Assembly (NCBI GenBank): GCA_964646755.1
Contig: CAZYIE010000002.1
Coordinates: forward strand, 1-64,000
DNA length: 64,000 nt
Source: MVRV01 sp964646755
GTDB taxonomy: Bacteria > Desulfobacterota > Syntrophia > Syntrophales > Smithellaceae
Direction of reading: 5' to 3'
Shown: positions 8,833 through 17,871 of the stretch, one piece after another
Layout: the number at the start of each line of letters is the position of its first letter
How positions within the stretch are numbered: position 1 is the first letter of the stretch
Program-made: the position numbers and the translations under genes
Notes under the pieces: generated by a model
Seen by the model: only the letters and a program-made list of their open reading frames with translations
The model's database searches: none
Told to the model about the DNA's origin: nothing

Positions 8833-9833
8833 GATGTCACTTCCTCTTTCGCGGCGGATTTACCGCCGTTATTGTCTTTCTTTCCGAAGAGTCGCTGCTT
8901 TAAGTTCATTATGACCTCGGACAGTCCGCCAGGGATGAACAGTACCATGAAGACAAAGATGAATCCCATAAACAGCGGCCAACGATCCGTAATATTACTC
9001 AGATAGTTCTGGAGAATAATATAAACAAATGCACCCAGAATTGGTCCCCAGAAAGTCTTCGTCCCTCCGACAAAGGTCATGAGCAGAACCGCTGTAGTCA
9101 TATCGACGCTGATGGCTGAAATGGAAACAAACTGGAAATGGAGCGTGTAGAAAACGCCGGCAAGGCCGGCGACTGTTCCGGTAAAAGTAAAGAGAATCAG
9201 CCGGCTGATATTTGTGTTGTAACCCAGGAATTTCATCCGCTCCTCGTTTTCGCGCATCAGCAGGACTGTCTTGCCCATGGCCGTCTGCGTAAAATACCAG
9301 CAGAAGACAATAGCCGCACCGATAACAATCAAAGTAAGATAATAAAAGTTTGTCAGACTGGACATGGAGATAGTAGTAAAGCCCAGATGGAGATCGGGTC
9401 GGGTAATGCTGAGACCGTCGTCGCCGCCGGTAACGGAATGCCATTTTGTCGCAACGGCATAGAAAAGGGCGTTGAAAGCCAGCGTCAGCAGAGCAAAATA
9501 TGACCCTTTATGCCGCAGCAGCAGACCGCCGATCAAAAAGCCGGCGATAATGTTGGTCACGATGCCGATCAGCACGGCGTTCCAGATGGCCAGCCCCGGA
9601 ATATGAATGATTGCCACGGCTGTTACGAAAGCGCCTAGACCAAAGAACATGGCATGACCAAAGGACAGAAGCCCGGCATAACCAAGGAGGAGATTGTAGC
9701 TCACGGCAAAGAGCGCGAAAATTATGATCTCCGTCAGCATGTTCAGATGATACTGTTTCAGGAGAACGGGCATAAGGAATCCCGCCAGGATTAAGGCACC
9801 GATACTGATGAATGCAATGCTTTTCTGTTTCAT
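8829..9833 (-). CDS. livM: Branched-chain-type ABC importer permease LivM
   Basis: 334-residue inner-membrane permease with about nine hydrophobic segments and the family signature YNLLLGYAGLLSFGHAMFFG near residues 45-65. A charged, partly disordered tail (LKQRLFGKKDNNGGK) ends it. The ATG overlaps the livH stop at 9833. With LivH it forms the transport path. Confidence 0.94.
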   Translation of the reverse strand: MKQKSIAFISIGALILAGFLMPVLLKQYHLNMLTEIIIFALFAVSYNLLLGYAGLLSFGHAMFFGLGAFVTAVAIIHIPGLAIWNAVLIGIVTNIIAGFLIGGLLLRHKGSYFALLTLAFNALFYAVATKWHSVTGGDDGLSITRPDLHLGFTTISMSSLTNFYYLTLIVIGAAIVFCWYFTQTAMGKTVLLMRENEERMKFLGYNTNISRLILFTFTGTVAGLAGVFYTLHFQFVSISAISVDMTTAVLLMTFVGGTKTFWGPILGAFVYIILQNYLSNITDRWPLFMGFIFVFMVLFIPGGLSEVIMNLKQRLFGKKDNNGGKSAAKEEVTS

Positions 9834-10696
9834 TAGGACTCCTCCCCAAATAGCCCGGATGGTTTAATGATCAGGACGGCAGCCATGAGGAGATAAACAA
9901 GGGCTACCGACAACTTGGGGAAAAGGAGAACGCCGAAGGACTGGAGTTGACCGATGAGCAGCGCGGCTACCACTGCGCCACCCAGACTCCCGAATCCACC
10001 GACAACGATAACGACAAAGGCATCAATCAGAATTTCCTGGGCCATACCCGGAAAGGTGGAAAGAAGCGGCCCGGCAATTACACCGGCGAATCCGGAAAGG
10101 GCTGCACCGAAAGCAAAAACACCCATGAAAACCAGCGGGACGTTCACCCCCAGTGTATTAGCCATTTCAGCATCATTCACAGCCGCCCGGAGGATAATGC
10201 CCAAACGGGTCTTATACAGAATGAGTGCCATGAGCGTCCCCACAAAGATCGCACAAAGAAAAACGAAGATGCGGTAAACGGGATAGGTGATGCCGACAAT
10301 CGGAATAGTGGAGCCGAGAAAACCACCAACGTTAACGGCCAGCGGATAGTTTCCCCAAAACAATTTGACCAGTTCCGTGATGATGTAGGCCAGACCAAAG
10401 GTCAGGAGAAGTTCCTGCACATGGCCGAATTTATGGACACGTCGCAGAAGAAAGCGCTCGACCAAAGCACCTATGATGAATAGAATCACCGGACAGATCA
10501 TCAGTGACAACCAGAACTGTCCGGTAAAATGCATCATTATGGAATAGGAAAAATAGGCGCCCAGCATGTACATTGCAGCATGGGCAAAGTTCAGGACATT
10601 CATCATCCCGAATACCAGGGTAAGGCCTGAAGAAACGAGGAAGAGAAGCCCCGCATAAGCAAGCCCGTGGAGAAAAAAGACCGCAAAATCATTCAT
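9833..10696 (-). CDS. livH: Branched-chain-type ABC importer permease LivH
   Basis: 287-residue permease with the LivH hallmark GLTLVFGMMNVLNFAHAAMYMLG, shown here in shortened form as VFGMMNVLNFAHAAMY, near residues 28-45, and about eight membrane helices. AAGGA precedes the ATG. It is the first structural gene of the uptake/catabolic unit and begins 86 bases after the XRE-cupin regulator stop, so it may be read from the regulator promoter or from its own. Confidence 0.94.
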   Translation of the reverse strand: MNDFAVFFLHGLAYAGLLFLVSSGLTLVFGMMNVLNFAHAAMYMLGAYFSYSIMMHFTGQFWLSLMICPVILFIIGALVERFLLRRVHKFGHVQELLLTFGLAYIITELVKLFWGNYPLAVNVGGFLGSTIPIVGITYPVYRIFVFLCAIFVGTLMALILYKTRLGIILRAAVNDAEMANTLGVNVPLVFMGVFAFGAALSGFAGVIAGPLLSTFPGMAQEILIDAFVVIVVGGFGSLGGAVVAALLIGQLQSFGVLLFPKLSVALVYLLMAAVLIIKPSGLFGEES

Positions 10697-10782
10697 GTCT
10701 TTTCCTTTCTACAGCAGCTGTTACCGTGACCCGCGAAACATGATTTGAGTCACGAAATTAACAAGTTTGTACGGTTACGCCC

Positions 10783-11390
10783 TTATTTATTGCCGAGGCT
10801 GTAAACGACCATGAGACATTTAACCGCTTTATTACCCAAAGACTCTCCAAAATGAGAAATGCTGGAGTCAAAGTAAATACAGTCTCCTTCCTCTGCGATT
10901 AATTCTTCATTACCATGAAAAAATTTCATCGTGCCTTCCAAGACAAAGAGGATCTCCTGACCTTCGTGCTGATAAGTTGTTCTCTTCTTGGGATTAAGCG
11001 GCAGTGTTAAAATAAATGGCTCCATCACTTTGTTACGGAATTTATAAGCGACGGCCTCATAGGAATATCCAAAGGCGGTACCGTCTCTGGCGATTAGAGG
11101 TCTTTCCTCTTTTTTAACAAGGCAAAGTGGCGTGGACTGGCTTTCTTCCCCAAGGAGCAAAGAGATGCTAACGTTGAGGGCGCGGGCAATGGTGATCAGA
11201 GTCGAAACGGGCGGAGATTTTTCCGATTTCTCCACTTTGGATAANNNNNNNNNNNNNNNNNNNNNNNNNNNNNNNNNNNNNNNNNNNNNNNNNNNNNNNN
11301 NNNNNNNNNNNNNNNNNNNNNNNNNNNNNNNNNNNCAATAGCAGGTTTATGGCCCATCTGGGAGGTGTGCTTAGCTATATTTTTCAACAT
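10783..11390 (-). CDS. XRE-family regulator with C-terminal cupin (interrupted by an N run)
   Basis: The gene reads MLKNIAKHTSQMGHKPAI, then a 91-base run of N (11245-11335) hides most of the helix-turn-helix, and the frame resumes at EKSEKSPPVSTLITIARALNV, the end of an XRE domain. The C-terminal half is a cupin (HEGQEILFVLEGTMKFFHGNEE and EEGDCIYFDSS, given as two pieces), the usual small-molecule sensor of this regulator type. MGHKPAI at 11357 may be the true start. It lies directly upstream of livH and is a plausible local regulator of uptake and degradation, autoregulating through the repeated site upstream. Confidence 0.87.
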
Positions 11391-11444
11391 GTTGAATATT
11401 CCTTATAAGCATTTTGAAATCTTGCCAAAGCAGCTAATGTGATT

Positions 11445-11485
11445 TATTAGGAAACTATATTTTCATATTAGGAAACATTTGTCAA
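11445..11485 (-). promoter_or_regulatory. Promoter with two direct operator-like repeats upstream of the XRE-cupin gene
   Basis: TATTAGGAAAC occurs exactly at 11445-11455 and again at 11466-11476, 21 bases apart (two helical turns, same face). Read on the minus strand these are two GTTTCCTAATA boxes directly downstream of a perfect TTGACA (11480-11485). One box occupies the -35/-10 spacer and the other covers or follows an AT-rich -10. This layout suits autorepression by the XRE-cupin protein. Confidence 0.65.
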
Positions 11486-11569
11486 CTTATTTTTACAAAT
11501 ATTTTTTTACAAATTGATAAGCTCCGGAAAGTTACTGAATTATTGAAGCAGTTTACGGCACTATGTTTT

Positions 11570-12992
11570 CTAGGATTCACCTTTCACCTGGGCCAGTTTC
11601 CGCTGCAACTGCCTCAGAGTAATACCCAGAATCCGGGCGGCCTCATGGCGGTTACCCTTTGTGGAATTTAAAACAAACATCACCTGTGCCGCATCGTTCT
11701 CTTTAAGCGTGCAAATCATGCGGTTGTCTAATGAAAATGGCGAGATAGCGGTTATCATATCGCCGCCTAGGTGAACGGGCTTAATTGTGGAACCCTCAGC
11801 CATAATAACCGCGTTTTCCACTATCTGGGACATCTCCCGGATATTACCAGGATAATCTTTATGAATTAAAATATCCATGGCCTCCGGGCTGAAGTTCTGA
11901 ATTATTTTCCCGTGACGTGCACAAGACTTTTGCAGGAAATACAAGGCTAGAGCAGGAATATCATCTTTCTTTTCCCGTAACGGCGGAAGACAAATACAGG
12001 CCGATTTCAGCCGAAAGAGCAGATCTATACGAAATTTCCCTTCCTGACAGGCGCGATCAATATTCGCATTAGTGGCCGAGATAAGCCGGATATCAACCGA
12101 GATGGGCTTTGCCCCTCCCAGGGGAGTAAAAGTCTTGTCTTCAAGAACACGTAAGAGCTTCGATTGCAATCCGATGGGCAGTTCACCGATTTCGTCGAGG
12201 AACAGAGTGCCGCCATCAGCCTGCTCAAAGAAGCCCCGGTGAGAATTGTCGGCTCCGGTAAACGCTCCTCTGGCATGGCCGAAGAACTGGCTTTCAAACA
12301 TCGTTGAGGGAATCGCCGAAACATTAACCGCAACGAATGGGCCATCGGGGGCTGGACCCGCACTATGGATTCCGCGGGCCATTAATTCCTTGCCTGTTCC
12401 GGATTCTCCGGTAATCATTATCGGGTTGCCGCTGCGAGCCATAACCTGCGCATAGGAAATGAGGGCTTTCATTCGCGGATTCTGAGTAACTATCGCGGAA
12501 AACGCCGCGGGAACATCGCTGAAATTCCAGCTTGCCGTTGTGGAAAGACCGGCCAGAAGTCCCTTGCGCTCATAGGCCCTGTTAATGGACAGGAAAAGCA
12601 GTTCATTGTCCACAGGTTTGACCAGATAATCATAGGCTCCCAGGCGAATAGCTTTGACTGTAGTCGGGATATCATCTACAGCCGTCAGGATGATAAATTC
12701 CGTCCGGGGCCGGAATGATTTGGTGGATTCCAAAACCTGCATTCCATCAACATCGGGCATTAACAAGTCCAGCAGGACGATATCGGTGAACATGACGGTC
12801 ACGGCGTCATGGGTGTTGGCGATGACCTGCNNNNNNNNNNAGCAGGACGATATCGAAATCCTCTTCTTTGATCCTTTTGATTGCATCTTTGCCGTTGTCA
12901 CAGACTTCTACATCCCGGATACCATGCCACTTCAAAATCCTTCGCACCGAAGTGAGGGAAATATTTTCATCATCAACAATCAAAATCCTCAT
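11570..12992 (-). CDS. Sigma-54-dependent response regulator (NtrC family), with scaffold gap
   Basis: Receiver domain (MRILIVDDENISLTSVRRIL at the start, LLDLLMPDVDGMQ around the phosphoacceptor), then an AAA+ domain with Walker A GESGTGKE, the sigma-54 contact loop GAFTGA and Walker B GGTLFLDEIGEL, then a Fis-type HTH (GNRHEAARILGITLRQLQRK). It activates sigma-54 promoters when phosphorylated. A 10-N gap (12831-12840) breaks the frame in the receiver, and GATATCGTCCTGCT occurs on both sides of it, so about 46 bases there look like a contig-end artefact rather than an insertion. The start overlaps the kinase stop (ATGA), so the two form a cognate pair. Targets are unknown. Confidence 0.9.
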
Positions 12993-15222
12993 AGCCTCTG
13001 TCTCCCCAGATCATGGATAATCTTTTGCAGCTTATCGATATTGAAAGGTTTCTGAAGCGTCAAATCAGGAACAGCAGCAATCTCCGCAGGCGGCTTAAGC
13101 GCTTTTTTATCACTGGCGTACAGCACTACCGACAACAAAGGGAACCGGATCCGAATACGCTCGAGAAGATTCCAAGCTTCAAACCCTTTCAACCTTATTT
13201 CAGAAACCACTATATCCACTTCCGGATGATCCTCTAAAAAGCTTATAATATCTGCTACCTTGTCTCCGGACTCAGAACGCCAGATTACAGCATCGACAAA
13301 ATTAGCTTTCATCTGTTTGAGGTATTTAACATTATGATCAATACAGAGAATCGCCGGATACAGACTGATATTCGTTTCTCCGTCCACAGGCAGAAAAATT
13401 GAGAAACGGCTGCCAATCCCCGGACGGGAGAGGACACCGATAATACCATGATGCTCCTTGATCAAGCCATAAGATATGGAAAGCCCCAGACCGGTACCAT
13501 CCCTGTCGCGGCGCGTGGTAAAAAAGGGATTGAATATATGATCAATGATCTCTTTCCCCATGCCTTTACCGTTGTCTTCAATTTCTAAGATAACAGCTTT
13601 CAGCCGATCACTATAACGCGCCCGAATAATAATATGCCCCTTTTTACCGGCAGGGATAGACTGATGGGCGTTAATCATAAGATTGGCGATGACCTGTTCG
13701 ATCTTCTGAAAATGTCCGTTGATGGGCGGAATATCTTCGGCAATCTCCTGGTCGATCCTCGATACGGTCATTCTCACCTGGGCTCCAACAATAATAAGCG
13801 CACCCGAAATCACATCTGCAATGGCCACTGGTTTTTTATGAGCAGTTTCATCAGAGCGCGAAAACTCCTTCAAACTGGTAATGACCCGATTGATCCGGTT
13901 TCCACCAATCTTGAACGCTTGGATAATTTCCCGCATATGCTGAAAAACATCCTGCTGGCTAAGTCCCTTCTTCTTCCAGTCCGGATGGCTCACTCCGCTG
14001 CCGGCGAGAATCTCCTCAACCTTATTCCATATCTCTTCGAGAACAGGCACATTATAAGCAATAAAACTGATGGGATTGTTGATTTCATGGGCAACACCGG
14101 CGACAACTTCACCTAACGCGGTAAGCTTGTGGGTTTGCATCATCTGCTGGAGGCGTAATTCTCCTTCCTGCCGAATTCTTTTATCTTCCGTCACATCCTG
14201 CCAGGCGCCGACAATGTAAGTTGACGAACCAACCGGCAGCTGTATAATCCGCCAATAATCGGAAAACCAACGGTAAGAATCATCCATTACCCGGAACCGG
14301 TAGCCGACACGATGAGTACCTTTCGGCCGGTCTGCCTGGAGCTCTGAAATAACCCTCTGGCAATCATCAGGATGAATGTGGTCTTTCCAGAAATCTTTTT
14401 CTTCAAGAAAACAGTTAGACGGATAACCAGTAATCTCCTCAATTGTGTTGCTGACAAAAGTGATACCGAAATCGCCGCCGACTTTCCTGGTGTAAGAAAC
14501 AATCGGCAGGGATTCCAGTATCAGCGACAGATGATCTGTTGTCTCCTTTAACTCCTGCTGAGTGCGGTGACGCTCCATAAGCTCCGCGAGCAAGGCTTCA
14601 TTGGCCTTGCCCAGCTCCATCGTTCTGGCTTGAACTCTATGCTCCAGATCTTCATGTACCTGCAACAGGGCCGCTTCGGCTTTTTTCCGCCCAGTTATAT
14701 CCTCCAGCGTTTCGATGGCGCCAACCAGTTGCCCTGCTAAATCACGAATAATGGCCGCAGTAAAACGGAGCCATTTCCCTTTTTCACCCAGCTCTGGGAA
14801 AAAATCGGTTGCTTCATAAGCTTCATCAAGGAGACTGGATTTGATGTATTTCCCCTTGTACCACCTGGAAACATCATCTATCTGATGATCCACCAGAAGA
14901 TCAGCCATGCAAGGACGTTTCTTTTTGTAAAAAGCCCGCCACTGCTGATTGGTTCCAATAACCTCACGAGCTTTGATTCTGCTTAATTTTTCCAGGGCTT
15001 TGTTCCAATATATAATCCGGTGATCTTTACCGATCATGAAGGCAGGGANNNNNNNNNNATTGGCGATCCGCCAATGATGCTGTGGAGACGCTGCTCGCTT
15101 TCTTTGAGGGCTTTTTCTACTCGTTTTTTTTTAGTTTCTGATTGCCGAAGTTCCTTGAGGTGCTGACGTAGAACCTGAATCTCGTGAGCCACATGTTCAT
15201 CACTCTTTTGCCTGTCCGTCAT
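12989..15222 (-). CDS. PAS-PAS sensor histidine kinase with degenerate receiver
   Basis: Cytoplasmic kinase with no membrane segment. Order: coiled N-terminus, PAS 1 with PAC (IIGGSP, gap, PAFMIGKDHRIIYWN), a coiled linker, PAS 2 (GITFVSNTIEEITGYPSN), HisKA with GVAHEINNPISF, HATPase (DNGKGMG, GTGLGLSISYG), and a C-terminal receiver-like domain. In the latter the phosphoacceptor motif reads DIVVSEIRLKG, with Glu where Asp is expected, and the N-terminal acidic pair is Asp-His; the KP near the end is kept. It may be a non-phosphorylatable regulatory domain. The 10-N gap at 15049-15058 probably hides nothing: overlapping the flanks by one base restores SPIPAF. The ATG at 15222 has AAGGA upstream. 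Confidence 0.9.
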
Positions 15223-15237
15223 GATTCCGTCCTTCAT

Positions 15238-15817
15238 TTTAAGTTAAGAAATGACATGAATCTGTTTTATGAATCCGGCCCGGTGGTAACGATGAATGCG
15301 CTGCCAAAATAGTTTAGTTGTGAGCAATTATCGCATCATAACAGCAGAAGTCAAACAAATCTTTTAAATATAACTGACGGAAGGCATAACTATAGAGATA
15401 AGGAACGTAGGGATAGCACTATTTCTCAGATAGTGACAATTCCTGAAGCGTCAACTATAAACACCGAATAATGGATTAGCCAATATTCAATTGACACACA
15501 CTATCATTTTCCCTATACTTTCATTGAAAGATACCTCAGAAGGNNNNNNNNNNTTTTCGTTGTTATTGCGTATTGAGTGTTCCCATCAATAAAGCCTGAT
15601 TGCGATTTTCCATTTTGATGGCATCCTCCATGCTAATTCCATTGAGAGATGAATTGAACGCTTACTTAATTGACGTATAATGCCGATATCGCCTTTGAAT
15701 TCATATAAAAGCATTTGATAATCAATTTTGTATCCTTCCTCCAGTTCATCTGACATTATAGATCAATGCTGCTTTCTCCAAAAATACCGGGGCATCTTTT
15801 CAGCTTGTGTCATCAAA
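15238..15817. other. 580-base gap with an N run; possible crotonase remnant
   Basis: No intact gene. A 10-N gap lies at 15544-15553. On the minus strand near 15580-15680 one frame reads GISMEDAIKMENRNQALL and ends in a stop soon after; this resembles the C-terminal region of enoyl-CoA hydratases and may be a decayed fragment. The recognition is from memory and weak. Confidence 0.3.
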
Positions 15818-16408
15818 TTATTCACCCGGTGTTATAGTTTTTTTGCCTTGCCAGGTTTCGATAATGTTTTTTCTGTGGTTCAATAAGATGAGTGTGAAAG
15901 TTGCGGCAGCACCGGCAACGGCACCAAATGCCCAACTGAAATAATAGGCCTGTCCGGCGGCTAAAATAAATACCATAAAGAAAGAAGCAATAAACGGAAT
16001 ACGAAATACTCCATAAACGGCAAGCCAGATTACCGCGGAAAGGCCCGCCGCCCAAGGTGCAACAAATAACGAAAAGCCCAAGAAGTTCGCCACACCTTTG
16101 CCGCCGAAAAAATTGTGAAAGCAGGGATAACTGTTTCCCGAGACAAGAAAAAAGCCCGCCCACGGAACCAGAGATGCGGGCAGGAAGTAAACTGCCAAAG
16201 CGGCGATGGCTATCGCCCGGCCAATGTCCAGCAGAAAAATAATCGCCGCCCATAAAAGACCGGCCTGCCGGTAAACATTTGTCGTTCCGGCATTGCCGCT
16301 GAAACTGGAGCGGGGATCGCCCTTGCCGGTCAACTTAAAAAAGATGATGGCAAAATTTACGGAACCGGCCAGATATGCAATCGAGCAAATTAATATTAGC
16401 TTTACCAT
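15818..16408 (-). CDS. plsY: Glycerol-3-phosphate acyltransferase PlsY
   Basis: 196-residue membrane enzyme that moves an acyl group from acyl-phosphate to glycerol 3-phosphate, the first step of phospholipid synthesis. The PlsY motifs are present: SGNAGTTNVYRQAG (motif 1), GNSYPCFHNFFGGKGVA (motif 2) and LNHRKNI near the C-terminus (motif 3). Five or more hydrophobic segments fit the seven-helix fold. It ends a leftward cluster of acyl-carrier and dehydratase genes, so it may acylate with an unusual chain, or may simply be the housekeeping PlsY. Confidence 0.88.
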   Translation of the reverse strand: MVKLILICSIAYLAGSVNFAIIFFKLTGKGDPRSSFSGNAGTTNVYRQAGLLWAAIIFLLDIGRAIAIAALAVYFLPASLVPWAGFFLVSGNSYPCFHNFFGGKGVANFLGFSLFVAPWAAGLSAVIWLAVYGVFRIPFIASFFMVFILAAGQAYYFSWAFGAVAGAAATFTLILLNHRKNIIETWQGKKTITPGE

Positions 16409-16454
16409 AAGTTCTCTTATAACTCGATAGCCCAGGGTTGACGCATTGTTGAAG

Positions 16455-16586
16455 TTAAGCGGGAAATGTTTTCCATAGATTAACCGTTTTCAGATCGACA
16501 GTCACATCCTCCAGCTTGAGTTCCTCAATGATTATTTCGGCAACATGCCTTATAATGCCTTGCATATCTTTACTTTCAAGCATCAT
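16455..16586 (-). CDS. Tiny acyl-carrier-protein-like ORF, truncated
   Basis: 43 codons, starting MMLESKDMQGIIRHVAEIII and ending in VNLWKTFPA. The first helix (IIRHVAEIIIEELKLEDVTV) looks like helix I of an acyl carrier protein, but the frame stops before the DSL/DSI serine that carries phosphopantetheine. The ATGATG start overlaps the stop of the FabZ-like gene, which argues it is translated. Either it is a decayed ACP (a frameshift near 16460 is possible) or a short helical protein. Confidence 0.45.
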   Translation of the reverse strand: MMLESKDMQGIIRHVAEIIIEELKLEDVTVDLKTVNLWKTFPA

Positions 16587-16974
16587 TAACTCCTTTTTTT
16601 AACTTATTTATCTTTACGGCAGCCAGCAACCCGCTGCAAATAACATTTTCTTTACTCATAACTTTAAACGAATATAAAGCCTCTCCACCCACTTCGCTGC
16701 TTGTTATGATTAACGACAGATATTCCCCGGGCCTTACCGGCTTAGTAAATCGTACTCTCTTCAATGTATCCAACCTGATTTCTTCGCTTCTTTTTTCAGC
16801 ATCCCGGACAATAGCCTGCCAAACCAGATGAACCAGAGCTATTCCCGGCAGAATCGGCTCTCCGGGGAAGTGTCCGGAAAACCAGAGCGAATCAGTTGGC
16901 ACAAAAGCCTCCGCCTCTATCTTGTTTTGCTCTTTTGTCTGCACATTCTGGAGCAACTGCCAATGATCTTCCAT
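16576..16974 (-). CDS. FabZ/ApeI-like hotdog dehydratase
   Basis: 132-residue hotdog-fold protein with the FabZ-type active-site stretch FSGHFPGEPILPGIAL (catalytic His) and a downstream LVHLVWQAI helix. It should remove water from a 3-hydroxyacyl-ACP. The glutamate normally following in FabZ is not obvious, so it may be an ApeI-like or thioester-binding variant. It lies between a deacetylase gene and an ACP-like ORF in the lipid-type cluster. Confidence 0.75.
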   Translation of the reverse strand: MEDHWQLLQNVQTKEQNKIEAEAFVPTDSLWFSGHFPGEPILPGIALVHLVWQAIVRDAEKRSEEIRLDTLKRVRFTKPVRPGEYLSLIITSSEVGGEALYSFKVMSKENVICSGLLAAVKINKLKKGVNDA

Positions 16975-17067
16975 GAACGATCCTTTTTATGGTTTGAACA
17001 AATAACGTGTTTTCATATCACCGATTGTTTTTTCAAGCAAAAATTTTTATAAAATCAATGATAAAAA

Positions 17068-17871
17068 TTAATTACTCTCAATCATTATCTTTTTGCCGAT
17101 TAACGTAGAAAGCGGCACAACCTTCAGCCCTTTGGATTTAAGCCCCGACAGCAGATTTTCAATTTCTTTTAACAAAATTGGCTGATCTTCTTTACGGTGA
17201 GGCGGCACATCGTGCAACAAAATGATGTCATCAGCCATCACCTTTTTTAGAATTTTCCGGCTGATATCTTTTACCCGGCGGTTGCCGAAATCGCCGGCAC
17301 GGCAACTGAAATTTATGCAATACATATTCAATTTTTTCAGCAACGGGGCCAATTGGGGATTAACTATTCCCACCGGCGGACGAAAAGCAAGTGTGTATAC
17401 TCCTGTTTTCTGTAATACTTCCTGAGCAGTTGAAATTTCTGAATTAATTACGTTAGATCCTTTGAGCATCAAAAAAGGATCATGATGGAAGGAATGATTG
17501 CCGATGGTATGGCCACGGGCAATTATCTCTTTAATTATTTCCGGTAAACGCACAGCATTGAGGCCGGTAACAAAAAAAGTCGCCTGTACCGAATATTTAT
17601 CTAGCAGATCAAGAACTTGTCTTGTCACCGCCTGGGTCGGACCATCATCAAAGGTCAGAGCTACCAAATTTTCTCCGGTATTGCCATGGCTGATAACCGG
17701 ACCCAGAAAATTCGTCTGCGGGAAAAAACAAGCTGCGACACAAAGAATAATATAAAAAAAAGCAAGGACAATTGACAACAGCGGAGAAATAAACAAAGCC
17801 GCTGCCGCTGCCGCCAGAATAATTATTCCCGCAACCTGCGCTGGAGAAATTATTTTTTGCTTAAATTTCAT
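17068..17871 (-). CDS. Membrane-anchored polysaccharide deacetylase (NodB family)
   Basis: 267 residues. Two hydrophobic segments at the N-terminus (about 12-55) place the catalytic NodB domain outside the membrane. Motifs: LTFDDGPT (catalytic and metal Asp), HTIGNHSFHHD (metal His-x3-His), FRPPVG and IILLHD. It removes acyl groups from N-acetylated sugars or related amides. The ATGA overlap with the radical SAM gene fixes the start at 17871 and ties the two functions, suggesting a sugar-containing lipid or glycan product of the cluster. Confidence 0.85.
   Translation of the reverse strand: MKFKQKIISPAQVAGIIILAAAAAALFISPLLSIVLAFFYIILCVAACFFPQTNFLGPVISHGNTGENLVALTFDDGPTQAVTRQVLDLLDKYSVQATFFVTGLNAVRLPEIIKEIIARGHTIGNHSFHHDPFLMLKGSNVINSEISTAQEVLQKTGVYTLAFRPPVGIVNPQLAPLLKKLNMYCINFSCRAGDFGNRRVKDISRKILKKVMADDIILLHDVPPHRKEDQPILLKEIENLLSGLKSKGLKVVPLSTLIGKKIMIESN

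Noticed and set aside
10697..10782. Sigma-54 promoter between the cupin regulator and livH
   Set aside because: No GG-N10-GC pair with the expected flanks was found, so control of liv genes by the nearby sigma-54 regulator is not supported by sequence.
15585..15760. 56-codon minus-strand frame starting MSDELEEGYKIDYQMLLYEF
   Set aside because: It has a plausible GAGG-free start only, no recognised family and lies next to an N gap; not enough to call a gene.
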